Source of the DNA: Rhynchospora pubera
Taxonomy: Eukaryota > Streptophyta > Magnoliopsida > Poales > Cyperaceae
Assembly: GCA_028095005.1 (NCBI GenBank)
Contig: CM051461.1
Coordinates: forward strand, 65,033,840 to 65,097,839
Length of the DNA: 64,000 nucleotides
Reading direction: 5' to 3'
Under the pieces are notes generated by a model. It had not been told where the DNA came from. It made no database searches and worked only from the letters and a program-made list of their open reading frames with translations. Both the position numbers and the translations under genes were made by a program. Shown piece by piece: positions 10,207 through 21,800 of the stretch. The first letter of the stretch is position 1; every line of letters starts with the position of its first letter.

Positions 10207-12160
10207 ATGGCCTCCGCCGCCGCCGCTGTCTCCTTGTCCGTCATGAACCAGCACCAGCTCTGCAGCTTCCATTTGCCATCGCATCTCTCCTTCTCCTTCA
10301 TCCCCATACCCAACAACCGGAGAATGAGAATGAGAGGAGCGCTTCTCCAGGCGCGCGCCAAGAAGAAGAACGCCAAGAGCAAAAGGGACAGATCCAATTC
10401 CGACGACACCGCCTCCGAGGTCTTCTTCCCTGAAGCCGTCTTGCTCAAAAAGAAAACCAACGATGCTACTCAGCCGCTTCCTCAATTTGCCGATGCCCAA
10501 CAAGGTTTCTTACCATTCCTCATTTATCTTTTTTACTCCCTCTCTCTCTCACTCTCTATTTTCCTAGTATAAATGTTATATCCAACTCACTTCCCTCCAT
10601 TTCTTTTCATTTTTCATTTTGCAGAGAAGCTTTTTGAAGCTCTTTCCATTCAGCTCGAGAGCGACCTCAACCTGGAAAGAAGTAACCTCTTTATGCAACT
10701 ACAGTATCATTTCTTGTCTCATCATTCATCAAAAACCATTCAATTTGGATCACTCTAAATTTCATGTCTTTTTAGTTAACAGTCAATTTTGTATTAAATT
10801 TCATCATTTTTTTCATATTTATAGTGCATGGTGTACTGGTCATTGTCCAAATGTCAGATTTCAAAGTTCTCTCTGAATTATCTTTCATTATTGTCAAGAG
10901 ATCCCTAACTCTATATTTTATGATTGGCACTAAGATTTAACTACTGGTCAAACACCTATTAGCATGCATTTTTCACATAAATAAAGTCTATGTGATATCT
11001 CTCTCTCTCACACACACGGTCGCGCGCGCACACCCCACTCTCACTTGTGTTTTTTTGTTTGTTCCAGTGCGGCATTATGAAGTTGTGTTTTTAATTCATG
11101 AAAAGTACGACCAGCAAGTTGAAGAAGTGGTGACTAAAGTAGAAGGTTGGTACCTCCTCCTTTGTGCTTCTTTTTTCAGTTCTTCTCCCCTTTATGTAGA
11201 CACCATGTTTGAAATGAGCTTTAACCCCCATCTCAGCTTGTTATTTGAGCAAATTTGTGTCATGACTAAAGACCTAATCAACTCTCAACTGTATCCTTAG
11301 GCCTCTATGCTTGAGTTGTGTGATGAGCATTTACTAGTTTAGGCATGGATCAATTTGTTGGCCATACGAAACATCAACTTAACCAAAAGTTACCTCAATA
11401 TTAGTCAATTATACTAGTTAAATTGACAATCAATATACTTTTACTTCATCCCCAGCAGGTGCATTTAAACACTGCAATAGCCAAAAAAGCTAGTGCCTCA
11501 CCTATATCAAAACCTGTCATTGCAATTTGCTGTTTATAGGAAATATGAAGAAGTGATCATTTTCCCCAATAAAAAAAAAAGTACATATACATTAACTTAT
11601 AGCTCTACTAGCATTCTTGGTACACTAGTAGAGATTTCTTCTTGCATTTAATACTGATAATCACAGATTTCATAAGAGAGAAGAAAGGAAGAATATGGCG
11701 GCTAAATGACTGGGGCTTACGTCGGCTAGCGTATGAAATCAAGAAGGCAATGCGGGCCCACTACATACTGATGAACTTTGAGATAGATGCCAAGTTTGTA
11801 AATGATTTCAAAACAATGCTTGACAAGGATGAAAGGGTGATTCGTCACTTGGTGAGCAAGGAAGAGAAAGCTGAGACCGCATATTGCCCCCCACCCATCG
11901 AGTATCAGACCTTACTCGCTAGGCAAGGGTTTGGGGAGGATGATGGGTTCTGGGATGATGATGATGATGATGATGATGAAGCCATATATGATGATGGTGA
12001 TTACGATTATGATGATGATGAAGGAGAAGAAGAAGGTTATGAGGATGATGGCGATGTTCTCGGCGACGAGGATGGTGGGGAGGTTATATATGTGGATGGA
12101 GACAAAGACCATGACGAGAATAGAGAGATGATGCGTAAGATGGAAAATGTTTCGAGGTAG
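10207..12160 (+). CDS. RFC3: Plastid ribosomal protein S6-like, RFC3 type, with acidic tail
   Basis: Four exons (10207-10504, 10625-10681, 11068-11145, 11667-12160) join in frame to give 308 residues. The bS6 domain spans about residues 119-200 (RHYEVVFLIHEKYDQQ, then EDFIREKKGRIWRLNDWG, then AHYILMNFEIDAKF and DERVIRHLV). Residues 1-60 are Ser/Ala-rich then basic, fitting a chloroplast transit peptide. A long Asp/Glu-rich tail follows, including a run of eight Asp. The tail and total length (Arabidopsis RFC3 is about 314 residues by my recollection) favour RFC3, linked to plastid ribosomes and fatty-acid composition, over the short canonical plastid S6. I chose the ATG at 10207 because there is no upstream in-frame ATG. 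An hAT element begins 11 bp after the stop codon. Confidence 0.87.
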
Positions 12161-12171
12161 TTTGGCGTGAA

Positions 12172-13281
12172 CAGGGGCGGATCCAGTGGGGGGCGGCCGT
12201 AGGCCTGGCCTATGCCGTAATTACAATTTTTAACTAGAAATGTTATTAAATGAAGTATAAATTTATTATTTTAAGGTAACGGGCCTATCCCATGTTTAAT
12301 GCCTGAGTCCAACTAGTCACAATTTGTCGTCTCCTCTGAATCAGAAACCTTTAGCGATTAATCAAAATAAAAATTAGAAGAGAAATTATGCCAATCTCTT
12401 TGGACAAAACGGTGATCTTTCCTCATATTCAGTGTTCTTTTGTTTTAGCTTATATATTTTGGAATTTTGTAAAAACCTTTTTGGTACTCAAAAAATGGAA
12501 ATAGGACTATAGGTAATATATGAAAATAGGATCTAGAATGATACTATGATGGGTAATTAGTAAATACTTGAATGTGTATGCTTGGAAGTTAGAATTTTGT
12601 TTGATTTTGTGAAGGTATAGTGCTTACTCAATGTATTCTAGTTTTAATCTATTTGTTAATTTCTTAATATTGGAATGCATAAAAAATTCACAGAAATTTC
12701 ATGTATAGCCACATGAATATGCAGAATTCTATATTGTAAGAAAGGTCCTAATAAAAATGAAAAGAGAGTAATTTGAATAATTAAATTAGGTTATTATGTT
12801 GATTGATATCTACAAAAAGCTTTGAATGACCTAATCAATTTCAAAACCCTAAAAGTGTTTTTATTACTAATTGATTTACAAACTAAGAAGGGAAGTTGAG
12901 ATTAATGATGACATCAAGGAATTGCGATACTAGAATGGAATTGCTAGTTTTTTATACAACGAAGGCACGTATTGAATCACTTATCAAGGATTGCACTTGA
13001 TATATTCTTATAATTAACCGTTTCTTTTCAATTTGCTTGGCTACAATAAACATATGTTTATGATTTTAGCTAAATTTGAACATTATTAATTAGGAAGCTT
13101 AAAATTATCAATACCATCTCGGTACTCTTTTGCATGATATATAAAGTAGTAAATACTCTCTTTGCATTTCTTTTAACATCATATTGATTTTTTTTAATAT
13201 TTGCATGTTTTTCTTATTCTGACCTTGGTTAGTCTTTTAGACCTTGGCCTACTCCATCTCTCAATTCTGGCTTCGCCCCTG
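12172..13281. mobile_element. hAT-type non-autonomous element (CAGGGGCGG family), copy 1
   Basis: The 1.1-kb element has ends CAGGGGCGGATCCAG and CTGGCTTCGCCCCTG. Its flanks are GGCGTGAA (12164-12171) and GACGTGAA (13282-13289), an 8-bp duplication with one mismatch. The interior is AT-rich with no ORF. Its start 11 bp downstream of the RFC3-like stop means the gene's 3' UTR and poly(A) signal must come from the element or lie beyond it. Shorter relatives lie at 47795 and 51759. Confidence 0.8.
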
Positions 13282-13289
13282 GACGTGAA

Positions 13290-13795
13290 CTAACTGGGTT
13301 AGAACAATAGTTGTACCCTGTAATGAAACTGCTTATACATGTGGAGAGAATGGCAACTAACTGAGCTTTGTTGCTGATCTACAATGGCAAATATCGCATT
13401 CCTTTGGGTTTTGAGATTCGATTTTTCCTTGGCTACATACAGAGGACGCTTCAAAAATAGCTGTAGAGTGTAGACTTTATTATTTTTCACTCAAATATCT
13501 GCTAGACTATAATAAACCTGCTAGCTGTGTTACTTGTGATATGTATGCCCACCTTTTTCTCTTTGAGATACTTGCATTGCTCATATGGAACAAAGCATCG
13601 AGGCTAATTGATATTTTGTTATTTTGATCAGTTCCCAAGTGCAGCTATGAATATGCAGATTATGTGTTCCCCTTGTTTAAAATGGATAACACAGTTGCGC
13701 AACTGGTACTGGGGGTGGGAGGAGAAGAAAAACGTAGACGTGGGAGAAAGCAAAGCAAGTGGTAAACATTAGAAAAGAATTTCGCTGGGCTAAAA
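13290..13795. other. Intergenic, nothing recognised
   Basis: Between two MITEs, downstream of the RFC3-like gene. It may contain the gene's original 3' UTR. I see no ORF or repeat that I can support. Confidence 0.5.
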
Positions 13796-13968
13796 GCATG
13801 ATTTTCAATACCTACCGACATCCATACCGGTCAGTGACCGAAACCCAGTATTTTCCCAAAATTTCCCGGTATTTGCCCTCTAAATGTCGAATACCACCAT
13901 TTCAATCACCATTCCGGTATCTAATATTACCGAAAATTTCCAGTAAACGGTAGGGTATTGAAAACACT
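13796..13968. mobile_element. hAT-type MITE, 173 bp
   Basis: The ends are imperfect inverted repeats sharing TTTTCAATACC(C)TACCG, flanked by an identical 8-bp duplication GGCTAAAA (13788-13795 and 13969-13976). The interior is rich in CCGGTATT-like words. It is non-coding. Confidence 0.75.
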
Positions 13969-14304
13969 GGCTAAAATGCTAAAGGTAAAAGAAAAAGAGT
14001 AAAAGCTAAGAACTAACCAATCCAAAGTCCAAACAGATACCTCACGATTACAATTTATGAAAACCCTAACTCTTTTACAGAGGAGGCCTCTCAATAAAGA
14101 TAAGCCACTGACCCCACCTACCAGTAATTGAACACCGCCATACATACTTGTACACATCTTCTAAAATTCTAACCTTGCCAAATCCAAAATGCAAAATGCC
14201 AACCACCCCAACAAATAGTAGACGCAGTATATCATCAGATTAACATAACATATTAAACAACCCTCCCCCACCCCCTCCTCCCATTGTTTCTAATCTCAGT
14301 TCAA

Positions 14305-15760
14305 CTATCGCTTTGACGGCCTCTCATCATCGTCATCATCACCATCGTCATCGTCATTGTCATCATCTTCATCATCGTCGTCATTCTTAGATGACGGCCT
14401 CTTTCTTTTTGCAGATGGAACATTTGCATTTGGAACCCCGTCCTTTTTCTCTTCATCATAGAAGCCACCGTCATCGTCATTTTCCTCCGGGTCAAAGTCA
14501 CTTGGATATTCATCTTCTTCATTGGCATTGGCACCTTGTTCAGCCTGGTACTGCCTTCCTAATTCCACCTACAAAAGCAAAGCATCATATTATGACAATA
14601 ATACATGATGATAATGTTAATTAAAATAAGGGTGTGGGTGCCCTGTAATCACATATAGTACTTGGGACTTGGGAGCAATGTTGACTTCGTTAGATGTTCC
14701 GTATTGCTCAGTTCAGGAGGGGGCCATATACAGAGAGACATGAAAGCATTTATCGGAAATACATACATAAAACAAAACAATGATAAAGGATTCTATCAAA
14801 ATTAACAAAAATAACGAGGACGTAAACATAAATTAAGGGGGAAAAAAAAAGAAAGAAAAGCTGAGTGACAGATTGGCGCCTCACCTATAAAAATCTTGTA
14901 CAAACCAAGTTGCAGCCTGAACAAAACAAGGCTGAAAACCCAGGTTCCGTTTGTTCAGGCTGGAAGTTGTCTGAATAAAAGTTGCTCTCTGGTCTGGTAT
15001 GTGTCTGGATAACAATATTAATAACAAGGACTTGCTCAAATTTATTCTATTCTTTTCTTTCGTTAAAAAGTGGCACATGTACACAAAATCAAGACCTATC
15101 TATCTAATATTATATATTATATCGGAGTAGGAAATAAATATCCATAAAATATATTAAAATTATATCGGAGTACTGTACATCAAATAAAACCTAACCTAAC
15201 CAAACATGTTAGATGTAATTACTTTGTTTTTTAACAAAATTACTCGTTAAAATTATTATTATTATTATTATTATTATATTATTATAAACTCAAATATAAT
15301 AAATACAAGGAAGAAAACCGTCGGTAATATCATAAACTCAAAAAAATTTGTACTTAAAATAAAATAAAATGGAATCCCCTTCCAATTTTGCGATAATAAA
15401 TTGAAACCATATCTATTTTTTTTAATTTATGAAATCCATACATAAACATACCACATCGTCGTCTTCCTCTTCTTCTTCTTCGTCGTCGTCGTCGTCATCG
15501 CCGTCGTCGTCATCTCCGTCGTCATCATCTCCGTCGTCGTCTTCGTCGCCGCCGTCATCTCCGTCGTCCTCCTCCTCTTCAGCGTCACCATACTGGTACT
15601 TTCCCTCTCCATCCGCGCCCGTCCCGTCTTCGCCGTCGTCGTCCCCGTCATCTTCGTCGTCGTCGTCGTCGACCTCGACCACGTCATCGTCATCGCCATC
15701 GTCAAAACAAACCTCCACTTCAGCATCGCCAATCAGCTCGGTGGCCTCCTCCTGTGCCAT
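14305..15760 (-). CDS. Small Asp/Glu-rich acidic protein with basic C-terminal NLS-like motifs
   Basis: Two exons (15452-15760 and 14305-14568) join in frame across a GT-AG intron to give about 190 residues. I do not recognise a named domain. Exon 1 starts MAQEEATELIGDAEVEVCF and then is almost entirely Asp and Glu with Gly. Exon 2 has a less biased part (VELGRQYQAEQGANANEEDE, then YPSDFDPEEN) followed by KRKRPSSK, another Asp tract and RPSKR at the end. The two basic clusters could be a nuclear localisation signal. Such polyacidic proteins often bind histones or other basic proteins, but that is inference. The coding tracts are GAC/GAT trinucleotide repeats, so the length is likely to vary between alleles. 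The gene faces the RFC3-like gene tail to tail. Confidence 0.72.
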
Positions 15761-15873
15761 GTCAGATCTCACTCTCACTCTCACTACCACAATTCAATTT
15801 TTTTTTGCGAATTTTTGGGAATTTTTTTGGGGAAATTAAATCTCGAGAAAAATTGGGGGAAAAAGGATGAGAA

Positions 15874-15899
15874 AGGATGAAGAGAGAGAGAGAGAGAGA
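15874..15899. repeat. GA-rich tract upstream of the acidic-protein gene
   Basis: A short (GA)n run about 115 bp upstream of the minus-strand ATG, read as CT repeats on the gene's strand. CT-rich 5' leaders are common in plant genes. Confidence 0.6.
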
Positions 15900-16122
15900 A
15901 TTGCGATTCGAGGGATCTAGACCGTCAGTTGCGAAGAAAACCGGATGGGTGACGTGGACAGAGATCGGACGGTGTGGAGGCGCTTTGTGTTTCTTTCTTT
16001 GTTTTTTGTCAGTTTGTCACTGCAGGGACGGATCGATGACCTGGTTGCTACTGCAACAACATCCGACGGTCTCGATTTGTTTTCCATTCTCATTCTGTGA
16101 ATCTGTGCTTCTCGCATCTCTC

Positions 16123-16312
16123 AATCCGGATTCGCTGTTGCGCTACACCGCGTGTCGCGCACTACGAGCCATCTGATCTTGATCGGACGGTTCACTTTTT
16201 ACGGGCCTACCAACCTAGGTTACATGCACGGGGCTCCCTTGTCCATTGGATCTTAATCAAACGGACAGCATACCGCGCGACACGCTGTGTCGCGCGGCAG
16301 CGGATCTCAATT
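16123..16312. mobile_element. Mutator-type MITE upstream of the acidic-protein gene
   Basis: A 190-bp element with imperfect ends AATCCGGATTCGCTG and (reverse complement of the right) AATTGAGATCCGCTG. It is flanked by TCGCATCTCTC on both sides (16112-16122 and 16313-16323), so the duplication is 9-11 bp depending on where the ends are set. It contains GCGCGACA/TGTCGCGC inverted words and the segment GGACGGTTCACTTTTTACGG, shared with the copy at 53165. Confidence 0.8.
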
Positions 16313-16323
16313 TCGCATCTCTC

Positions 16324-16704
16324 ATCTCATGTGTTTCTGATTCGCCCGCCACTCACGTGCCTCTCGTGCTGCTGCATCTGCATCTCGTATTTATATATTA
16401 TACTTGCACCAATAATAATTACACAATGCCAACGTGGCATCCTACAATTTCTTCCTGCCCTAACTCATGCAAATATCTTTCGTACAATCACGTATAAACT
16501 TTCTGTCCCTCCACAAATAGCTTTTTCTTCAAGCTACCAAAATAAAACTAAAATATTTGTTTATACTATAATTTAACATATCAAAACGAAACAAAACCGA
16601 GGGGCGGGTCAGCTGTCATATTTTAGTTCGTTCCTTCTTTCTTTTTCATTTTTGTAATTTCTGAATGTAAATTATTTATAGTATTCTCAGTGTTTGGGGC
16701 ATCT
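16324..16704. other. Intergenic, nothing recognised
   Basis: AT-rich sequence between the MITE and the outer Mutator-like element. I see no ORF or structure that I can support. Confidence 0.5.
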
Positions 16705-17794
16705 TACTTTATAGAGATAATTAGTTTTATGCCACTATAAATTTTGTCAATTAAAAAAATATCATTTTTAAATTGCTAATTAAATTTATGCTATTATAAA
16801 ATTGCTAAAATTAGTTTTATGCCACTATTTCACTAAAAACATACTAAATTCTAGATATGCCATTACCAAATATGTCATTAATGTTTTCTAATGACCAAAT
16901 TATCCTTGGTTAAAAACAAACCCTAGAAAAAAAAAAAATGGCGGCGTTCATGAAAAAGAAGTATATAACAAGGTTATTAAGATCACTTATAACAAGGTTA
17001 TATATATAAACCCTGGGAATAGCTCATCTCAAGATTATAATTGTTGGCACGGTTTCTATTCATTAAAATGCTACTCTATAACATGTGGAATTGCTAAAAT
17101 ATTGAAATTTTTTTTCTCCTCCACAATATACTTCTTTCGGTGATTTACTCATTTACAAAAGATCACTTAATATTATGTATTTAGTAATAACGAAATTTTA
17201 TTTTTTTTCCCGTGATCAGTTATAGAAGAGTATTATAGTTTAATTTTATGTATTCCACAATTAATTTTGTTATTTTAGTCGAGTATAATCAAGTCTACAA
17301 AGAGCATTATAGTATGGTCCATAAGTACATAAGTGAAATAAAATCAGCACCAAAAGATTTTGGGATAATTTTTTCTGTGCCACCCAAAATTTACGAAATC
17401 TAGCAATTGCCATCCGAAAGTTAAACCTTCTGTTTTTGCCACCCAAAAATGTGGTCACCCTTATGATTTTGCCACTTTGAGTAAAATTTTCTGCTATGTG
17501 TACCCAAAACTGTGTACCCAGATTATTAATTAATCTTCCTTTACTTTGCCAATTTCAAGTTGGTTTACTTTGGTTATAACCTCACATCATCGTGTTTACC
17601 CGCGATCTTCCCCTTTTTTTTCTAGGTACTGTACGGCAGGGCGATTCTTTTGGTTCCTTAAAATTTCACTTTTAATTGACGTTCTTTGGTTGATTAATTT
17701 AAACAATTTTATTAGTTTGGTATAATCTCCCCCTAGGTGCCTACCCAGAATAATTAGGAAATTAGAAAGCCATAATATTAAGAAAACAAACCTC

Positions 17795-17806
17795 GCTCTG
17801 ATACCA
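17795..17806 (-). promoter_or_regulatory. tRNA-Met primer binding site of the viral copy
   Basis: The minus strand reads TGGTATCAGAGC, the usual 12-nt complement of plant initiator tRNA-Met that primes minus-strand synthesis in Caulimoviridae. It lies downstream of the TATA box and poly(A) signal in the expected order. Confidence 0.88.
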
Positions 17807-17895
17807 GATTGGAATAGGAGCGACCGGATCGACTTTGAAACTTCTGATTACTAATGAATACTGGTTCCAAAGTTTTGAGAGGAAAATGAGGAAAT

Positions 17896-17986
17896 TTTAT
17901 TGATATCTGGCAAATGATACAAGAGAAGGGTGATTACTTGGTGTGGGATGTGTGTCCTTCCAAGTGATACACCATCTGCTTATATA
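17896..17986 (-). promoter_or_regulatory. Viral TATA box and poly(A) signal
   Basis: On the minus strand TATATAAG occupies 17986-17979 and AATAAA occupies 17901-17896, about 80 nt downstream. In caulimovirids the poly(A) signal lies shortly after the transcription start and is bypassed on the first pass, which produces the terminally redundant RNA. The spacing here fits that plan. Confidence 0.7.
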
Positions 17987-18246
17987 GCCTAAGGGACTCT
18001 TCCTTTGATGCTCAATAATTGAGTGCGGGTACGCTGTTTGGGCCCCATCGTCCATCTCAATTAGTGGCATTTACGGGTGGAATTTGTCCTTACACATACT
18101 AGTGGGCATCAATAGTACAATAATTGCCCGACAATATTAAAAAGAGACTCCTGCACCAATAAAGTAGGCTAATAATGATACGACCTACCCTGAGTGGTGC
18201 CGAAAGTTAATGCAATAACGTGATTCCCATATGATGGTGGGACTCA

Positions 18247-18675
18247 CTAATAGTAATGGCCTTGCTGGATCACTTGTATCTTATGGTGAATTCTTAACAG
18301 CTCATCAATGTTATGATTAACTGGTCCCAATGCACTGCTAGCCCAGTTGTCTTTGGATGCACTTTGTTCAAGCCGAATCTTTTGAAGATAGCTCAATATT
18401 ATGAGTCTTTCAACTTCTTTCATGGTTTTCTGTAGTTGTTCATCGTGTATTTCCTTGAGTCTAAGCTTCATGGCTCCTCCCCAATGTAAAGACCTTGGAT
18501 AGACTGTCATTAAATCACCAGTGATTATTTCATAATCTTGAAGGGAGTTTGTCTCTCCCCCTAAAGTTGCCCATCTCTCGGCTTGCTGGAAAGCTTGCCT
18601 ACTTCCTGGTCTAAACCCAGTTGTTGGGTTTCCTTCATGAATTCTCATCAAATTTCGTAAATGATCAAGCACCAT
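18247..18675 (-). CDS. Small ORF between viral polyprotein and promoter (unknown)
   Basis: An intact 142-codon ORF starts at the ATG at 18675, 155 nt after the polyprotein stop and before the viral promoter. I do not recognise the product. It is hydrophilic, with a Lys/Glu/Leu-rich part near residues 65-100 that could form a helix. Three nucleotides before the ATG, the minus strand has a U-rich tract ending in CAG (AG at 18680-18679), which looks like a splice acceptor. Rice tungro bacilliform virus has an ORF4 in the same place that is expressed from a spliced RNA. The size resembles badnavirus P1, but the position does not and I see no clear similarity. Confidence 0.55.
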   Translation of the reverse strand: MVLDHLRNLMRIHEGNPTTGFRPGSRQAFQQAERWATLGGETNSLQDYEIITGDLMTVYPRSLHWGGAMKLRLKEIHDEQLQKTMKEVERLIILSYLQKIRLEQSASKDNWASSALGPVNHNIDELLRIHHKIQVIQQGHYY

Positions 18676-18829
18676 CTCCTGAAAATAAAATTTGCAAAAT
18701 TAGATACATAAAACAGAAACAAATTTTTCTAAAAATGTCAGCAGTTTTCCGTAGATTACTGCCAGACGGGTCCTTAGATACAATGGTTATGGTGGATTTT
18801 TCCAGCGGTCCACCATGCCCGCTCTCGCT

Positions 18830-21800
18830 CTAGAGGTTTTGAAAGAAAGATCTTTCATCTAGCATACTATCAATATGCCCGACAATTGTTGCTAGATGAT
18901 TGATTATTTCCTCAGGAGCTTCCTTTGTTTCTTCGAGCACCTTTTCCAAATCTGCTAACTGTTCGTTAACGAAATAACAGTTTCCGGTCTTCACCATATT
19001 TGTTGTTAATCGTGATAGCGAATCAGCCAACACATTCATTTTGCCGTCGATATGCTCGAAATTTACTTGCACTCCCGTTCCTATAACAAAATCAACAAAA
19101 TTAATCCATCGGACTCTTGAAGGTTTGTTTTGTGCTGACTTGTTATAGAAATTGATTATGGCCTGGCAATCAGTTCTGAGAGTGATCTCTTTTTGATCCA
19201 GGTAGTGAATCTTGAGTGCCTTCATTGTTTCCATGCAAGCATAGATTTCTGCATCTATTGTGGATTTAATCACTGGAAATTTCCCGCTTGCATACGCACA
19301 AACTTTCTCCGTATTTCGGGGGTCATGCTTTGCTTTCTTCCATTTGCATACTCCGCCCCACCCTTCCATGCATCCGTCTGTTTCAAGGATGATGTAGGAT
19401 CCTTCCGGAGGAAGCTCGAGATATGGGAGTTGCTGCACCGCTTGTTTGACCTTTCTGATGATCTCATAGTCTGAGCTTTTGAGCCTTTTGTCACCGTGTT
19501 CGCTTGTTTTTGAGTATAATGGCCCAAGTAATGTTCCCAATTTTGGTATGTATGATCTGGCGTAGTTGAGAATGCCAAGCCATGATCTCATACCAGCCTT
19601 CTCTTTCAATTTTTCTTCATCAAAAGAAATGATCTTCTTGATTATGTGCGGCTGAAGTTTGATTTTTCTGTTCCCAATAACTGCACCCAGAAATTCGATT
19701 TCCTGTACAGCTATTTTCATCTTAGTTGGGGAGAGTACAAGCCCCCATTTCTCACAAATTGTCAGCATAGCCTCCAAGTGTTTGGCATGCTGTTCTTCAT
19801 CTTCAGAAAACACCAGTATATCATCGATGTAGACTGCTATGAAGTTTTCTGTTCCCCGGAAGCAGTCATCCATCTTTCTTTGAAAAATTGCTGGTGCATT
19901 TTTCAACCCGAATGGCATAACTAGCCATTCATACAAGCCATTTGGAACGACAAAAGCCGTCCATTCAACCGATTCAGGATCCATTGCCACCTGATGGAAC
20001 CCACTTTTTAAGTCGAATTTCGAGTAAATCCGACTATTGCCGACTTTCTTAAGGATGGTATTAATTCCTGGTAGGCTGTATTGGTCTTTGTGGGTATTGT
20101 CATTGAGGGTACGGTAATTAAATACCATACGCTCCTTGCCTTTGATTTCGGCACCAGTCTTTGGATCTATTGATGTACCTGAGTTTACCATCATTGCCAT
20201 GGTTCTGTGTCGGCTCTTACTGGGTCGTATTACTCCAATCTTGAGTAGCGCCTGAACATGCTTGTCAAATTGCTCCTTCATTGCTGGTGTGACATGTTTC
20301 AGGGGCTTGTCTTGGATTGTGATATCCGGGTTGATAATGTCTAACTTGCACTTAACCCGATTCTTTTCCCAGTGTTGGAGAGGATTTTCTCCAATATACC
20401 CTTGTTCTTTTAATCTCTCCAAAAGAGGCCTGAACCTTTCTTTGAATTTCTGCGATTCTTCACCACAAGAGTATGCAGTGATTCTCTGGATCTCAAAATA
20501 TTCTAGCTCAGACAGCTCTAGTTCTTCGATTGCTGCTGAAGCTACTACCTCAGCGTCAACTTTTGTCGCGATTGTTGTAACATTTTTGTAAAATGTCACC
20601 ATTTGGCCCTCGATCCTAAGCCCTCCTTGCATGGCTCTGATGAAATTACAACCAATCAGCATTTGGATCCCATCCCTCTGTTCCATTGGGAATGCGTAGG
20701 TGAAAGGGATACGAAAACGGTTTTCCTCGATAGCCATTATTCCGCCCCTGAGTTTTTGGTTGGCTATTTGAGAAGAGTTAACCCCGTTGATTTGAATGGG
20801 GTACGCACTTGCTTCCAAAGCTTCTTTTGGAACTGCATTCTGGTCTACGCAGCAAACTGTTGCGCCTGTATCCAAGATTGCTTGGATTTTGAACTTCTCA
20901 ACCCCTGGTATTTCCATTGTCAGCTCAATATTATAGAGTCTGTTTAAGACTCTTTTCCCTTTTCTTGGATCCGGAACTTGGGTACTAATGTATTCGTTTC
21001 TATCTGTCAGCATCTTGATTACTACTCCATTTTGTTTTTGGATATAGTTTTCAATTGCTTCGTCATCCGAATCTACTCCTTCAAGAATCGGCTTTTCCGG
21101 GGCTTTTCCTTTTGTTGGATCTCGCATTTCATCCCGATCCTTTTCCATCTCCAATTCTTCAATTCTTTCCTTTAGCCTTTGATTTTCTGCTAAGAGGAAA
21201 TTTGTATACCCCATCAGCTCATTGATTAGGGTATCTTTGTTGTCATACTGGAGATTTGATTTTTGTATTGTTAGCCTTCTTCCCAGGTTGAATCTTGAAC
21301 ACATCGGGCAGACAGTCAAACGACATATATTGCAATGTGCTCTCATCCTTGGATTAGTCTGTTCTTTGCAGAACAGACACTTCATGAATTCTTGCGCCAC
21401 TGGACTGTTATCCTCCCATTGATGCGCGCAGTTTTGGATTTCTTGAGGCACTGAGATCACTACCCGCCATGAGATTTCTTCATTTGTTATCATCATTGCG
21501 GTTTCGTATGGTACCTCATTTATACCAGCCATTAAAGAATGACCAGTACTTCCTTCCCCTTCAGAAAATGAACAGATTGCATCACTATCTGGTTCATTTT
21601 GATCTACCGAGAGCACATCCCAGTCGTCATCTAGATCTAGATTTTCGACTATGGCTGCTCTTGCAATGTTGCCCTTTTGTCTTGTGCAGTTGCGGGCAAA
21701 ATGTCCTTCTTCACCACATATAAAGCACTTGCATTTTCTTACTTTATCTGCATGCTTCCTTTTGAATACCCTGATGTGCGTATCGTGTGGTTTTCCTCGG

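Noticed and set aside
14391..15839. Forward-strand Ser/His-rich ORFs opposite the acidic gene
   Set aside because: They are antisense readings of GAC/GAT repeats; the minus strand has a start, a proper intron and a sensible two-exon join.
17270..17458. 62-codon minus-strand ORF as a viral P1
   Set aside because: It lies across the arm of the inner element, contains the GCCACC repeat words, and shows no viral similarity.
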